DNA from: JACNKV01 sp964645915
GTDB taxonomy: Bacteria; Fidelibacterota; Marinisomatia; Marinisomatales; JACNKV01
DNA length: 38,413 bases
Assembly (NCBI GenBank): GCA_964645915.1
Contig: CAZYDH010000015.1
Location: forward strand, 1-38,413
Reading direction: 5' to 3'
Shown here: in pieces, positions 17,144 through 26,226 of the stretch
Position numbering within the stretch: the first letter of the stretch is position 1
How the letters are laid out: each line of letters starts with the position of its first letter
The notes under the pieces: generated by a model
Told to the model about the DNA's origin: nothing
The model's database searches: none
The model's input: the letters and a program-made list of their open reading frames with translations, nothing else
Translations under genes and position numbers: made by a program

Positions 17144-18045
17144 GTAAAACTGCAGACCAAATATTATCTGATGAATTGATCATTCCAAAACCAAAAGAAC
17201 CTCTCGCCCATCCGATGGAAGGGTATTTACGAACCGAACGTCTTCCACATATTTGGTGTTCAACATGTGGAATCGGGACTGTCATTACTGCTTTCATCGC
17301 AGGATTACAGAAGTCAGGACTGGATCGTAATAAAGTCGGTGTAGTCTCCGGGATTGGATGTTCCGGACGTGCCGCAGGTTATTTACGGTTGGATTCCTTC
17401 CACTCCACTCATGGTAGAGCAATCGCATTTGCTACCGGAGTTGCCTTAGGAAACCCAGATATGAAAGTCGCAGTCATCAGTGGAGATGGTGATATCGCTG
17501 CAATTGGGGGTAATCATTTCATCCATGCCGCCAGACGGAATATGAACTTAGCGATCATTTGTATTAATAATTTCAATTATGCCATGACGGGTGGACAGGC
17601 AGGTCCAACCACACCCGAAGAGGCCAACGCATCAACAGCACCTTACGGAGCATATGAATTTCCATTCAATCTCCCATTCTTAGCTGAATCCAGTGGCGCA
17701 GTTTATGTCGCTCGATGGACAGCCCTTCATGTTCGGCGTGTAACAAATTCCATTGCAGAAGCACTTCTAAAACCGGGTTTTTCTTTTATTGAAGTCGTCG
17801 CTCCTTGCCCGACACTTTATGCCCGACGTAATCGTTTGGGTAGTGGATTAGATTTGATGAAATTTTATCATGACAATGCAGTCATAGATCACAATGCTGA
17901 CACTCGTGATATCGATATCGACTACCAGGATAAAATTGTTATCGGAAAATTTGTTGATAAAGATAAACCTACATTTCTCCAAAACAAAGATGCGGTTCTA
18001 TCAGCTAAACTAGGCGATAAATATATACCGTATAGAGGAGCCTAA
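17140..18045 (+). CDS. korB: 2-oxoacid:ferredoxin oxidoreductase, beta subunit
   Basis: A 301-aa thiamine-diphosphate-binding beta subunit. The catalytic motif is GDGDIAAIGGNHFIHAARRN followed by NNFNYAMTGGQ, the ThDP/Mg site. HIWCSTCGIG, GIGCSGR and APCPT supply the cysteines for the proximal [4Fe-4S] cluster. It starts within the korA stop (ATGA) and ends 1 nt before korC, so expression is tightly coupled. Works with KorA, KorC and KorD. Confidence 0.94.
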   Translation: MSKTADQILSDELIIPKPKEPLAHPMEGYLRTERLPHIWCSTCGIGTVITAFIAGLQKSGLDRNKVGVVSGIGCSGRAAGYLRLDSFHSTHGRAIAFATGVALGNPDMKVAVISGDGDIAAIGGNHFIHAARRNMNLAIICINNFNYAMTGGQAGPTTPEEANASTAPYGAYEFPFNLPFLAESSGAVYVARWTALHVRRVTNSIAEALLKPGFSFIEVVAPCPTLYARRNRLGSGLDLMKFYHDNAVIDHNADTRDIDIDYQDKIVIGKFVDKDKPTFLQNKDAVLSAKLGDKYIPYRGA

Positions 18046-18046
18046 C

Positions 18047-18607
18047 ATGGATATAAGATTTTCAGGATTCGGAGGACAGGGAATCATTAAATCCGGTATT
18101 CTTATCGGAAAAGCAGCTTCTCTGTACGATAATAAATTCGGAACCATGACCCAAAGTTTTGGACCGGAAGCACGTGGAGGGGCTTGTTCAGCCCAGATCG
18201 TCATTGATGATGATCCGGTTTTATACCCCTATATTGTTGCCCCGGAGATTTTAGTGTCCATGTCACAGGAGGCTTATGAAAAATTTATTGGTGATCCAAC
18301 AACGGGCAGTATTGTCTTAACGGATACCGATCTGGTAAAACCGGACACCGTTCGCGATGATGTTAATATGTATTCTATTCCGGCCACAAGAATTGCCGAA
18401 GAAATGGGAAACCGAATTTTCGCTAATGTTGTCATGGTCGGCTTCTTTTTAGCCATCACAAAAGTGATCTCTTTAGATGCCATGAAAGAAGCGTTACCCG
18501 GATCTGTGCCCGATCGTTTTATCGATATTAACATCGAAGCACTTGAGCGTGGATATAACTTTGGTATAGAACTTCTGGAAAAGGAACCGTCTAAAAAGAA
18601 AGCATAA
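18047..18607 (+). CDS. korC: 2-oxoacid:ferredoxin oxidoreductase, gamma subunit
   Basis: A 186-aa gamma subunit. The N-terminal RFSGFGGQGIIKSGILIG and the following SFGPEARGGACSA are the hallmarks of the OFOR gamma domain that binds the CoA side of the active site. GAGGAG before the ATG is a strong ribosome-binding site. It is 3 nt from the next gene, linking the oxidoreductase to the GltD/Hdr-type genes in one transcript. Confidence 0.93.
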   Translation: MDIRFSGFGGQGIIKSGILIGKAASLYDNKFGTMTQSFGPEARGGACSAQIVIDDDPVLYPYIVAPEILVSMSQEAYEKFIGDPTTGSIVLTDTDLVKPDTVRDDVNMYSIPATRIAEEMGNRIFANVVMVGFFLAITKVISLDAMKEALPGSVPDRFIDINIEALERGYNFGIELLEKEPSKKKA

Positions 18608-18610
18608 GGC

Positions 18611-20935
18611 ATGGCTGTAAAACCTACACTCAATAAATTTCAGAAAGTACTTAGTGACAACAATGCTGCTCTCTCTTTTACTGAGCGATTAAAAGAACAG
18701 TTTTCCGTGGGATATGTTGAACCCTCTCCTTGTAAAGAAGCTTGTCCCGCTGGTGTTAATGTCAAATCATACGTATCGTTAATCTCTGAAGGGAAATTTC
18801 ATGATGCTCTGAAAGTTGTTCGTGAGCGAAATCCCCTCCCAGGGATTTGTGGAAGAATTTGCACCCATCCTTGCGAATCATATTGCAGCCGTAATGAAAT
18901 CGATGATCCGGTTGCTATTTGTTGGCTAAAACGTTTTGTTGCTGATTACGAATTAAAAAATCCTTCAGAAAAACCTAAACCGATACACTCAAAACGCAAA
19001 GAAAAAGTTGCCGTAATCGGTGCAGGTCCTGCAGGATTAACTGCAGCTCATGATCTTGCTCTCAGAGGATTTAATGTCACGATCTTTGAGGAATTATCTG
19101 AACCGGGTGGAATGCTCATTGCAGGAATTCCTTCATATCGAATGCCACGTGATATTCTAAATGTAGAGATCGATTACATCCGTGACCTTGGAGTTAAAAT
19201 CAAAACCAATTCTCGAATCGAAGGTAAAACTGCGATACAAGATCTACTCAAAGAATTCAAATCCGTTTTTATTGCCGTGGGTGCTCATATCGGTAAAAAA
19301 CTGAATATCCCCGGTGAAGATGATTATAAAGGATTTTTAGATGCAGTTACTTTCCTTCGTGATGTTAATTTAGGGAAACCGAAAAAACCGGGTAATAAAG
19401 TTATCGTGATAGGTGGAGGAAACTCGGCTATTGATGCAGCTCGTACTGCCATTCGATTAGACTGTGAGGAAGTGCATATCGTCTATCGGAGAACGCGAAA
19501 AGAAATGCCGGCTAATGATGCAGAAATTGAAGAAGCTGAACATGAAGGTATCAAAATTCACTATTTAGCATCTCCTGTAAAAATTGTTGGAAAGAATGGT
19601 AAAGTTACCGGTATGGAATGCCTAAAAATGGAATTAGGTAAACCGGATGAAAGTAGACGCAAACGACCGATCCCTGTTAAAGGGTCTGAGTTTATTGTCG
19701 AAGCGGACGTCATCATCCCTGCTATTAGTCAAGAGCCTGATTTAACCTTCCTCCCTGCAGATCATGGATTAGACATTTCACAATGGAACACATTCATGGC
19801 TGATGAATCAACAATGGCTACAAATATTCCCGGCTTGTTTGCCGGTGGAGATGCAGTTACCGGTCCAAATACTGTTATTGATGCAATTGCACAAGGTCAT
19901 ATCGCAGCAGAATCCATTGAAAGATATTTAAATGGTGAAAAGCTTGAATACAAAGAACCGATAAAAAGAAAATTTGAACTTGAAGTAAAAGTCGACCCCG
20001 TTACTCGTAAAAATTCGAAACGATCTGAAATGCCAATGACGGATGTTCTAAAGCGAAAAAACAGCTTTAAAGAAGTCGAACACGGTTTTGATAAAATTAC
20101 CGCAATTGTAGAAGCACAACGGTGTTTACGATGCGGTCCTTGTGATGAATGTTTTACTTGTGTAACAAACTGCGATAAAGGAATTGCTATCTTAAGCTCA
20201 CCCGATCATTATGACGATCTAATCTTTCGACTTCCTTCAAACTTTCCTGTTAAAGAATTACAGAACACACCTTGGCAAGGAGCCATTACATCTGATAATG
20301 GTAAACTCAAATTTGTGATGAATTCGGTGGTTCCCGTAGTAAAAGAGAACCTTTGTCGTGGATGTGGAGATTGCGTAACTGTTTGTGAATATGACGCCTG
20401 TGAATTGATTCCATTAGGTGATGATGTCTTTGTTTCACGGATTAATCCTGACCTATGCCGAGGTTGTGGTACTTGTGTGGCATTTTGTCCATCCAGTGCT
20501 ATCCTTCCCGGACAATTCACACAGGATTGGCTGACACATAAACTTGAGAAACTCCAACCCGAAAAAGAGAATATTGTTATCTTCTCCTGTAACTGGAATG
20601 GATCCGTCGTTAATCCTTCGGAACATCCGGAAATAAAACCGAGGAATTCCAACCTGATTTTTATCAATACAATGTGTGCCGGACGGATTGAAATGTCCTT
20701 CATCTTTAATGCGCTTGAAAAAGGAGCAGATCGAGTTTTAGTGGTTGGTTGTAAAGTTGATGACTGTCACTTTGAATTCGGTGCCAAGAAATTTGCTGAA
20801 ACGTACAAGAAAACTGAACAATTAGCTCATATGCTTGGAATTGAACCCGAGAAAATATGCTACAAACAAATCCCTGAAGGTGATACGGTTCAATTTATTA
20901 ACGTGGTAAATACTTTTGTTAAGGAAAAGAGGTAA
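18611..20935 (+). CDS. GltD-like NAD(P)H:acceptor oxidoreductase fused to ferredoxin and MvhD-like domains
   Basis: A 774-aa fusion. Residues 35-100 form the GltD-type Fe-S entry domain (CKEACPAGV, GICGRICTHPCESYC). An FAD Rossmann motif is at about 133 (VAVIGAGPAGLTAA) and a pyridine-nucleotide Rossmann at about 264 (VIVIGGGNSAIDAAR) with VYRRTRKEMPA, which in GltD/NfnB relatives contacts NADPH. A cysteine-dense stretch (CLRCGPCDECFTCVTNC) follows near 500. Two ferredoxin motifs lie at about 580-640 (CRGCGDC, CRGCGTC) and an MvhD-like domain at about 653-774. The MvhD part has CNWNG where the HdrA partner has CNWC, so one cysteine is missing. It likely connects NAD(P)H to the Kor/Hdr proteins, as NfnB or MvhD do elsewhere. 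Substrate nucleotide not certain. Confidence 0.87.
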   Translation: MAVKPTLNKFQKVLSDNNAALSFTERLKEQFSVGYVEPSPCKEACPAGVNVKSYVSLISEGKFHDALKVVRERNPLPGICGRICTHPCESYCSRNEIDDPVAICWLKRFVADYELKNPSEKPKPIHSKRKEKVAVIGAGPAGLTAAHDLALRGFNVTIFEELSEPGGMLIAGIPSYRMPRDILNVEIDYIRDLGVKIKTNSRIEGKTAIQDLLKEFKSVFIAVGAHIGKKLNIPGEDDYKGFLDAVTFLRDVNLGKPKKPGNKVIVIGGGNSAIDAARTAIRLDCEEVHIVYRRTRKEMPANDAEIEEAEHEGIKIHYLASPVKIVGKNGKVTGMECLKMELGKPDESRRKRPIPVKGSEFIVEADVIIPAISQEPDLTFLPADHGLDISQWNTFMADESTMATNIPGLFAGGDAVTGPNTVIDAIAQGHIAAESIERYLNGEKLEYKEPIKRKFELEVKVDPVTRKNSKRSEMPMTDVLKRKNSFKEVEHGFDKITAIVEAQRCLRCGPCDECFTCVTNCDKGIAILSSPDHYDDLIFRLPSNFPVKELQNTPWQGAITSDNGKLKFVMNSVVPVVKENLCRGCGDCVTVCEYDACELIPLGDDVFVSRINPDLCRGCGTCVAFCPSSAILPGQFTQDWLTHKLEKLQPEKENIVIFSCNWNGSVVNPSEHPEIKPRNSNLIFINTMCAGRIEMSFIFNALEKGADRVLVVGCKVDDCHFEFGAKKFAETYKKTEQLAHMLGIEPEKICYKQIPEGDTVQFINVVNTFVKEKR

Positions 20936-20937
20936 TC

Positions 20938-22080
20938 ATGCATTCCGAACTCATTTCAAAGATAAAAGCCACTAATGCTTACGCGTGTTTAGATTGCGGT
21001 AAATGCACAAGTGTTTGTCCGGTTTCACGATTTAGTATGCAATATTCTCCTCGCAACCTACTAACTAAAGCTGTTCGTGAAGATTTTGATAGTTTATTCA
21101 ATGATTATGATCTTTGGAGTTGTTTGACGTGTAAACGTTGTGACGAGGTTTGTCAAGCAAATATTCAATACAGTGATTTAACTCAAGCTGTTCGAACCGT
21201 TGCTAAAGATTCTGGTTTTCATGGAAAATGCTCTCATTCCGGGGCAATGGAATTGCTTCAAACGATCATGACAAAACCTGACCTTAAGCAAAATCGATTA
21301 GATTGGGTAGATGACTCGATGGAAACCGCTGAAGCAGGTGATATCCTTTATTTTACTGGGTGTGCACCTTATTTTGATGTCTTTTTCACCGATTTGGATC
21401 TCTCCATTTTAGATGCCGCAAAAAGTAGTGTAAAGATTCTCAATAAGCTAGGAATCAAACCCGTTATTATGAAAGATGAGCGATGCTGTGGGCATGACCT
21501 ATTGTGGAATGGCGATGAAAACAACTTTAAAATGCTTGCAGAGCATAACTTAGAAGCTTTGGAAAAATCCGGTGCAAAAACCATTTTATTCAGTTGTGCT
21601 GAGTGTATGACAAGTTTTAACGATTTATATCCAAAATATGGATATGAGGTCAAAGCCGAATTGAAGCATATGAGTCAATTTATCGCTGAAAAGCTCGATA
21701 ACAACCAGCTGAATCTAAAGGCGTCTGATAAAGATATCACTTATCAAGATCCATGCCGTTTGGGTCGTCATCTTGGAATCTATGACGAACCGCGAAAGGT
21801 ATTGGAGTCCAATGGAAAATATCACGAAATGATGCAAAATAATAAGGGAGCTCTTTGTTGCGGTGTGAGTGCATGGATGAACTGCGATATGACTTCTAAA
21901 GGAATTCAGCGTGAAAGATTAAAACAAGCTTCTGATACTAGTGCAGATGTACTGGCGGTTGCTTGTCCTAAATGTCAAATTCACCTTACGTGTACGATGA
22001 AAGATAACATCGTAAAAGAAAAACACGGGATGAATATTAAGGACATTTCTACCCTAACATTAGAACGAATGGAATCATAA
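20938..22080 (+). CDS. HdrC-HdrB fusion (HdrD-like heterodisulfide reductase subunit)
   Basis: A 380-aa protein. The HdrC part binds two [4Fe-4S] clusters (C17, C20, C23, C27 and C62, C65, C68, C72). The HdrB part has two complete CCG domains: C142, C183-C184, C220, C223 and C273, C307-C308, C343, C346. Spacings are canonical, so both non-cubane [4Fe-4S] clusters of the heterodisulfide-reducing site can form. In methanogens this site reduces CoM-S-S-CoB; in bacteria the acceptor is usually unknown and must be another disulfide or similar group. AGAGG precedes the ATG, 2 nt after the GltD-like gene. The partner is the HdrA encoded next. Confidence 0.9.
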   Translation: MHSELISKIKATNAYACLDCGKCTSVCPVSRFSMQYSPRNLLTKAVREDFDSLFNDYDLWSCLTCKRCDEVCQANIQYSDLTQAVRTVAKDSGFHGKCSHSGAMELLQTIMTKPDLKQNRLDWVDDSMETAEAGDILYFTGCAPYFDVFFTDLDLSILDAAKSSVKILNKLGIKPVIMKDERCCGHDLLWNGDENNFKMLAEHNLEALEKSGAKTILFSCAECMTSFNDLYPKYGYEVKAELKHMSQFIAEKLDNNQLNLKASDKDITYQDPCRLGRHLGIYDEPRKVLESNGKYHEMMQNNKGALCCGVSAWMNCDMTSKGIQRERLKQASDTSADVLAVACPKCQIHLTCTMKDNIVKEKHGMNIKDISTLTLERMES

Positions 22081-22130
22081 AGAAATTTAAATGAACTTGA
22101 TCAATAAAAAGTATCAAAACGGAGCATCAA

Positions 22131-24623
22131 ATGACAAAAGATGACAATCAACGAATTGGAGTATTTGTCTGTGAATGCGGAAAGAACATTGCAGGATCAT
22201 TGGACTGTGAAGCAGTTCGAGAGTATGCCGAAGGGCTTCCTAATGTTGTCTGTTCCGTCCGCAACAAATATACCTGTGCCGAACCCGGTCAGCAGGAAAT
22301 TAAAAAGTACATTAAAGAAAAGAATCTTGACCGTGTAGTCGTTGCATCGTGTACACCTCGAATGCATGAATCGACCTTCCGGAACTGTGTTTCTGAAGCC
22401 GGAATGAATCCGTATCTCATGGAAATGGCAAATATCCGTGAACATTGCAGTTGGGCACATCTCGATGACTGGGATGGTGCTACAAGTAAAGCGAAAGATA
22501 TTGTCAACGTATCCGTTGCACGTGCAGGATTGCTTAAACCACAAATTGAAACCACTCTACCCGTTAATAAAGAAGTTTTAGTCATCGGTGGTGGAGTTTC
22601 CGGTATTCAATCTGCGTTAGACCTGGCTGATGCCGGGTACAACGTTCATTTAGTAGAAAAGGAGGCATCTATTGGTGGCATTATGGCTGCGTTGGATAAG
22701 ACGTACCCCACCATGGATTGTTCCATATGAATACTCGGTCCTAAAATGATGGATGCCGGTCGGCATCCCAATATCAATCTTTTGACATATAGTGAAATTG
22801 AAACTATTGGCGGTTTTATAGGTAATTTCGAAGTAACCATTCGCAAAAAGGCACGTTATGTTGATGAAAATGAATGTAATGCCTGTGGTGAATGTGAAAA
22901 AATCTGTCCGGTTGTCGCCCCTGACGAATTTCAAGAAGGATTCTCCTCAAGAAAAGCCATCCATATGCCCTTCCCTCAAGCGGTTCCATCTGTATTTATT
23001 CTCAATGATAAAGATTGTTTGGGTCATAATCCTATTGCCTGTGGTAAATGCGCGGATGTTTGTGAGAAAAACTGCATAGACTTCGATATGAAAGATGAAA
23101 CCATCAATTTAAAAGTGGGTGCGGTTGTCGTCGCAACAGGAATGGACGTTTATGATCCCACCGTAATGGATGAATATGGTTATACACGCTTTGAAAATGT
23201 GATAACCAGTATGGAATTTGAACGGTTGATCTCAGCCGGAGGTCCGACAGAAGGTCATTTTATCCGTCCTACTGATCATAAAACACCAAAACGAATTGCC
23301 TTTATTCAATGTGTAGGGTCACGCTCACACTCTCCTTTGGGAAATCCATATTGCAGTAATATCTGTTGTATGAATACCGTAAAGGATAGTCTGCTACTCA
23401 AAGATCATTACCCTGATACAGAAATTTCTGTATTCTACATTGATATTCGTGCATTTGGTAAGGGATTTGAAGACCTTTATGTACGCAGTAAACAAGCCGG
23501 AGTACAATATATTCGTGGATTACCGGGTGAGATCTTTGAGGATCCAAAAACGAAAAATCTAACCATGTTAGTCGAAGACACAGTTGCTAATACAGTTGTA
23601 AACCACGAGTTTGATCTTGTTGTTCTGTCCGTAGGAGTTATTCCTCGCAGGGACAGTGGACTTGTTCAGAAATTGTTAACGCTTTCCCGTACTGAAGATG
23701 GTTTCTTTATGGAATCCCATCCAAAGCTTAAACCGGTGGATGCTCCTACCGGAGGTGTATATTTTGCAGGATGTGCAGAATTTCCAAAAGATGTCAAAGA
23801 TAGTGTTACGCAAGCAAGTGCCGCCGCTGCTAGAGCTCAGATTCTATTAAATGCCGGAGAGATCAATGTCGAAGCGATTACTTCTGTCTGTGATGAGAGT
23901 TTATGTGAATTCTGTGGTATCTGTGTAACGGCTTGTCCATTTAACGCAATCACCGGTGGAGATCGAAAAACTAAAACACCGGCACAGATCATAGAAGCCG
24001 CGTGTAAGGGATGCGGTACGTGTGCAGCTGAGTGTAATTTTGGTGCAATCTCCATGAAACATTTTGAAGATGACCAGATCATGGCTCAGGTAGACGCGAT
24101 TGTTCAAAATAATCGAATGGAAAAAATTGTCACATTCGCTTGCAACTGGTGCTCCTATGCAGGAGCAGATCTTGCAGGATTATCTCGATTGCAATATCCT
24201 ACTTCACAACGCGTGATCCGAACAATGTGCAGTGGTCGGGTTGATTCTAAATTCATCCTCCATGCTTTTGAAGAAGGTGCTCCTATGGTTTTGGTCAGCG
24301 GTTGCCATTATGCCGACTGCCACTATATCGATGCAAATCGTTGGACGGTTAAACGAGTCGATAAACTATGGGATAAATTGGAAAAACTGGGAATCAGACC
24401 CGAACGTTTACAATTGGAATGGATCAGTGCGGCTGAAGGACAGAAGTGGAAGCGAACCATGAACGATCTGGATTCGATGCTTAGTCAAGTTACACAAGAA
24501 GAAGTTGAACATACGATGAAAGTCCTCAAAGAAGATCGTGAAAAATCGGAAGCAAAAGCAGCAAAACGTGCCCAGAAAAAAGCAGGAATTGATATCCCGA
24601 TCCAAACTTCAGTATCATCGTAA
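22131..24623 (+). CDS. hdrA: HdrA-MvhD fusion, selenocysteine-containing (flavin electron-bifurcating subunit)
   Basis: An 830-aa HdrA read through an in-frame TGA at 22728-22730 (Sec200). The frame is unbroken on both sides, and the flanks TYPTMDCSI and ILGPKMMDAGRHPN are the HdrA motif in which a conserved Cys ligands an Fe-S cluster; Sec at this place is known in methanogen HdrA. Domains are an N-terminal Fe-S domain (1-130), an FAD Rossmann at about 150 (VLVIGGGVSGIQSA) and an inserted ferredoxin at about 248-312. A second ferredoxin is at about 585-640 (CEFCGIC, CKGCGTC), then MvhD (FACNWCSY, MCSGR, SGCHYADCHY). FAD is where bifurcation occurs in this family. Ordinary gene finders would split it at 22730/22746. 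Confidence 0.95.
22751..22768 (+). promoter_or_regulatory. SECIS element of hdrA
   Basis: GGATGCC (22751-22757) and GGCATCC (22762-22768) form a perfect 7-bp stem closed by a GGTC loop. The first loop G is 28 nt after the last base of the UGA. A GC-rich stem with GGU in the apical loop at this distance fits the bacterial SECIS model; the E. coli fdhF element also presents GGU in its loop. It lacks the bulged U of that element. It lies within codons for MDAGRHP. Confidence 0.85.
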
Positions 24624-24654
24624 ATTACTTGGAATAATTTTTTAAAGGAAAACT

Positions 24655-24792
24655 ATGGAAGAAATGGACTACAAATGCTTACATTGTGGACACGAATACA
24701 GGGGTCCTTTTGATAAAAAAGTCCCAATCGAACGTATTTGTCCAAAATGCAATAGTAATAGCATTCGTAAAGTAAAAAAGAAGCAAAAGTAG
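24655..24792 (+). CDS. 45-aa zinc-ribbon protein
   Basis: A very small ORF beginning MEEMDYKCLHCGHEY, with CxxC at C8/C11 and C29/C32 (CPKC). It ends in a basic tail (SIRKVKKKQK). The spacing fits a single rubredoxin-like or ribosomal-type zinc ribbon; it could also bind iron. AAAGGAA at 24644-24650 is a good ribosome-binding site. It sits 31 nt after hdrA and 111 nt before citrate synthase, so it is probably the last gene of the hdr transcript. Function unknown. Confidence 0.75.
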   Translation: MEEMDYKCLHCGHEYRGPFDKKVPIERICPKCNSNSIRKVKKKQK

Positions 24793-24903
24793 ATGAACCC
24801 GGAATAATAACTATGGGGATGATATAATTTTTCGTTGTTTCGGGCTATAATTAATTCTGATTCGTACCGGGGTTTCATCTAATTAAAAAGTTAGGAGAAA
24901 TAA

Positions 24904-26175
24904 ATGGCTACCCTATTTGAAACCTTGAGTAATAAGATCCCCGATTGGAGATATGAAGCCAAACAAATCGTCGAAGAAAAAGGCGATCATGTCATTAGTA
25001 ACGTAACCGTCCAACAAGCCTATGGTGGAATGCGTGGTGTAAAAGGTCTTGTTTGTGATACTTCCGCTGTCTCTGCAGATAAAGGATTGATCATTCGTGG
25101 TATCCCTCTCTTGGATATTACCCATATCTTACCCGAAGAGGTTTTTCATCTGTTACTTACAGGTGAGTTACCTGAAGAAGAAGCTCTTAAAGACCTTCAA
25201 AATCAATTGAGTGAACATGCCGAAGTCCCTGAATATGTTTGGGATGTATTAAAATCCATGCCGAAAGATTCCCATCCAATGGTAATGTTTAACACAGCTA
25301 TCCTTGTCATGGAAAAAGAATCTGTTTTCCGGAAAAAATATGATTCAGGAATCCCCAAACAAGAATATTGGAAAGCGATCTTAGAAGACGCAATTCGTCT
25401 TGTTGCAAAACTCCCTGCTGTAGGTGCAGGTGTTTATAGAATTCGATTTAATAAAGGAGACCTCATTTCTCCGGATAAAAACTTGGATTGGGGTGCAAAT
25501 TTCGCTCATATGCTCGGAATTCCTGATCCGAATCATATCCTGAAAAAATTAATGCGTCTATATCTTATGCTCCATTGCGATCATGAAGGAGGTAATGTGA
25601 GCGCATTCAGCGGATTAACTGTTGCTTCGGCCCTTTCTGATCCCTACTATGCTGTTTCTGCAGGATTAAACGGCCTTGCAGGACCGCTACACGGTCTAGC
25701 AAATCAAGAATGTTTGAAGTTCGTTCTTGAGATCAAAGACCATTTTGGTGGTTCACCTTCTCCTGAAGAACTGAAACAATTCGTCTGGGACCGTCTAAAC
25801 AGTGGACGTGTTGTCCCAGGATATGGACATGCAGTTTTACGTTGTCCTGATCCGCGATTTACTGCATTCATCAATTTTGGAAAAGAAAATATCAAAGATG
25901 ATCCCGTTTTTGACATTGTGAAAAACCTTTTTGATGTGGTTCCTCCAGTTCTAAAAGAACAAGGAAAAGCGAAAAATCCTTGGCCAAATGTTGATGCTGC
26001 TTCCGGAGCTCTTCTCTATCACTTTGGGATGGAGGAATTTAGTTTCTATACGGTTCTTTTCAGCATTTCACGAGCAATGGGGATGGTATCACAAATGGTT
26101 ATTAATCGTGCACTTGGTATTCCAATTACTCGCCCTAAGTCAATTACAGCTGAATGGCTTAAAGACAACGCTTAA
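24904..26175 (+). CDS. gltA: Citrate synthase, eukaryotic (mitochondrial)-type
   Basis: A 423-aa citrate synthase that condenses acetyl-CoA with oxaloacetate. The catalytic His is in GPLHGLANQE, the second His in PGYGHAVLR and the Asp in NVDAASGALL. HCDHEGGNVSAF is the usual oxaloacetate-site segment. Length and the form of these motifs match the mitochondrial-type enzymes also found in Geobacter-like and some FCB bacteria rather than the hexameric E. coli type. AGGAG before the ATG is strong. With mdh directly downstream and kor upstream it belongs to the TCA cycle; in anaerobes this enzyme type may also run backward (reversed oxidative TCA), which sequence cannot show. Confidence 0.95.
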   Translation: MATLFETLSNKIPDWRYEAKQIVEEKGDHVISNVTVQQAYGGMRGVKGLVCDTSAVSADKGLIIRGIPLLDITHILPEEVFHLLLTGELPEEEALKDLQNQLSEHAEVPEYVWDVLKSMPKDSHPMVMFNTAILVMEKESVFRKKYDSGIPKQEYWKAILEDAIRLVAKLPAVGAGVYRIRFNKGDLISPDKNLDWGANFAHMLGIPDPNHILKKLMRLYLMLHCDHEGGNVSAFSGLTVASALSDPYYAVSAGLNGLAGPLHGLANQECLKFVLEIKDHFGGSPSPEELKQFVWDRLNSGRVVPGYGHAVLRCPDPRFTAFINFGKENIKDDPVFDIVKNLFDVVPPVLKEQGKAKNPWPNVDAASGALLYHFGMEEFSFYTVLFSISRAMGMVSQMVINRALGIPITRPKSITAEWLKDNA

Positions 26176-26226
26176 ACAAATACTTTAAACATATTTAAAC
26201 TAAATTTACATAAGGAGATAATACTC

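Noticed and set aside
22131..22730. Truncated hdrA followed by a separate gene from 22746
   Set aside because: Frame is continuous through TGA, the missing residue is a known Cys/Sec site and a SECIS hairpin follows; split genes or a frameshift are not needed.
24846..24851. TATAAT as -10 box for citrate synthase
   Set aside because: No acceptable -35 sequence 16-18 nt upstream, and AT-rich sequence gives such boxes by chance.
24792..24879. Imperfect inverted repeat GATGAACCCGG / CCGGGGTTTCATC upstream of gltA
   Set aside because: Arms mismatch and are separated by about 64 nt, so a functional hairpin is not convincing by eye.
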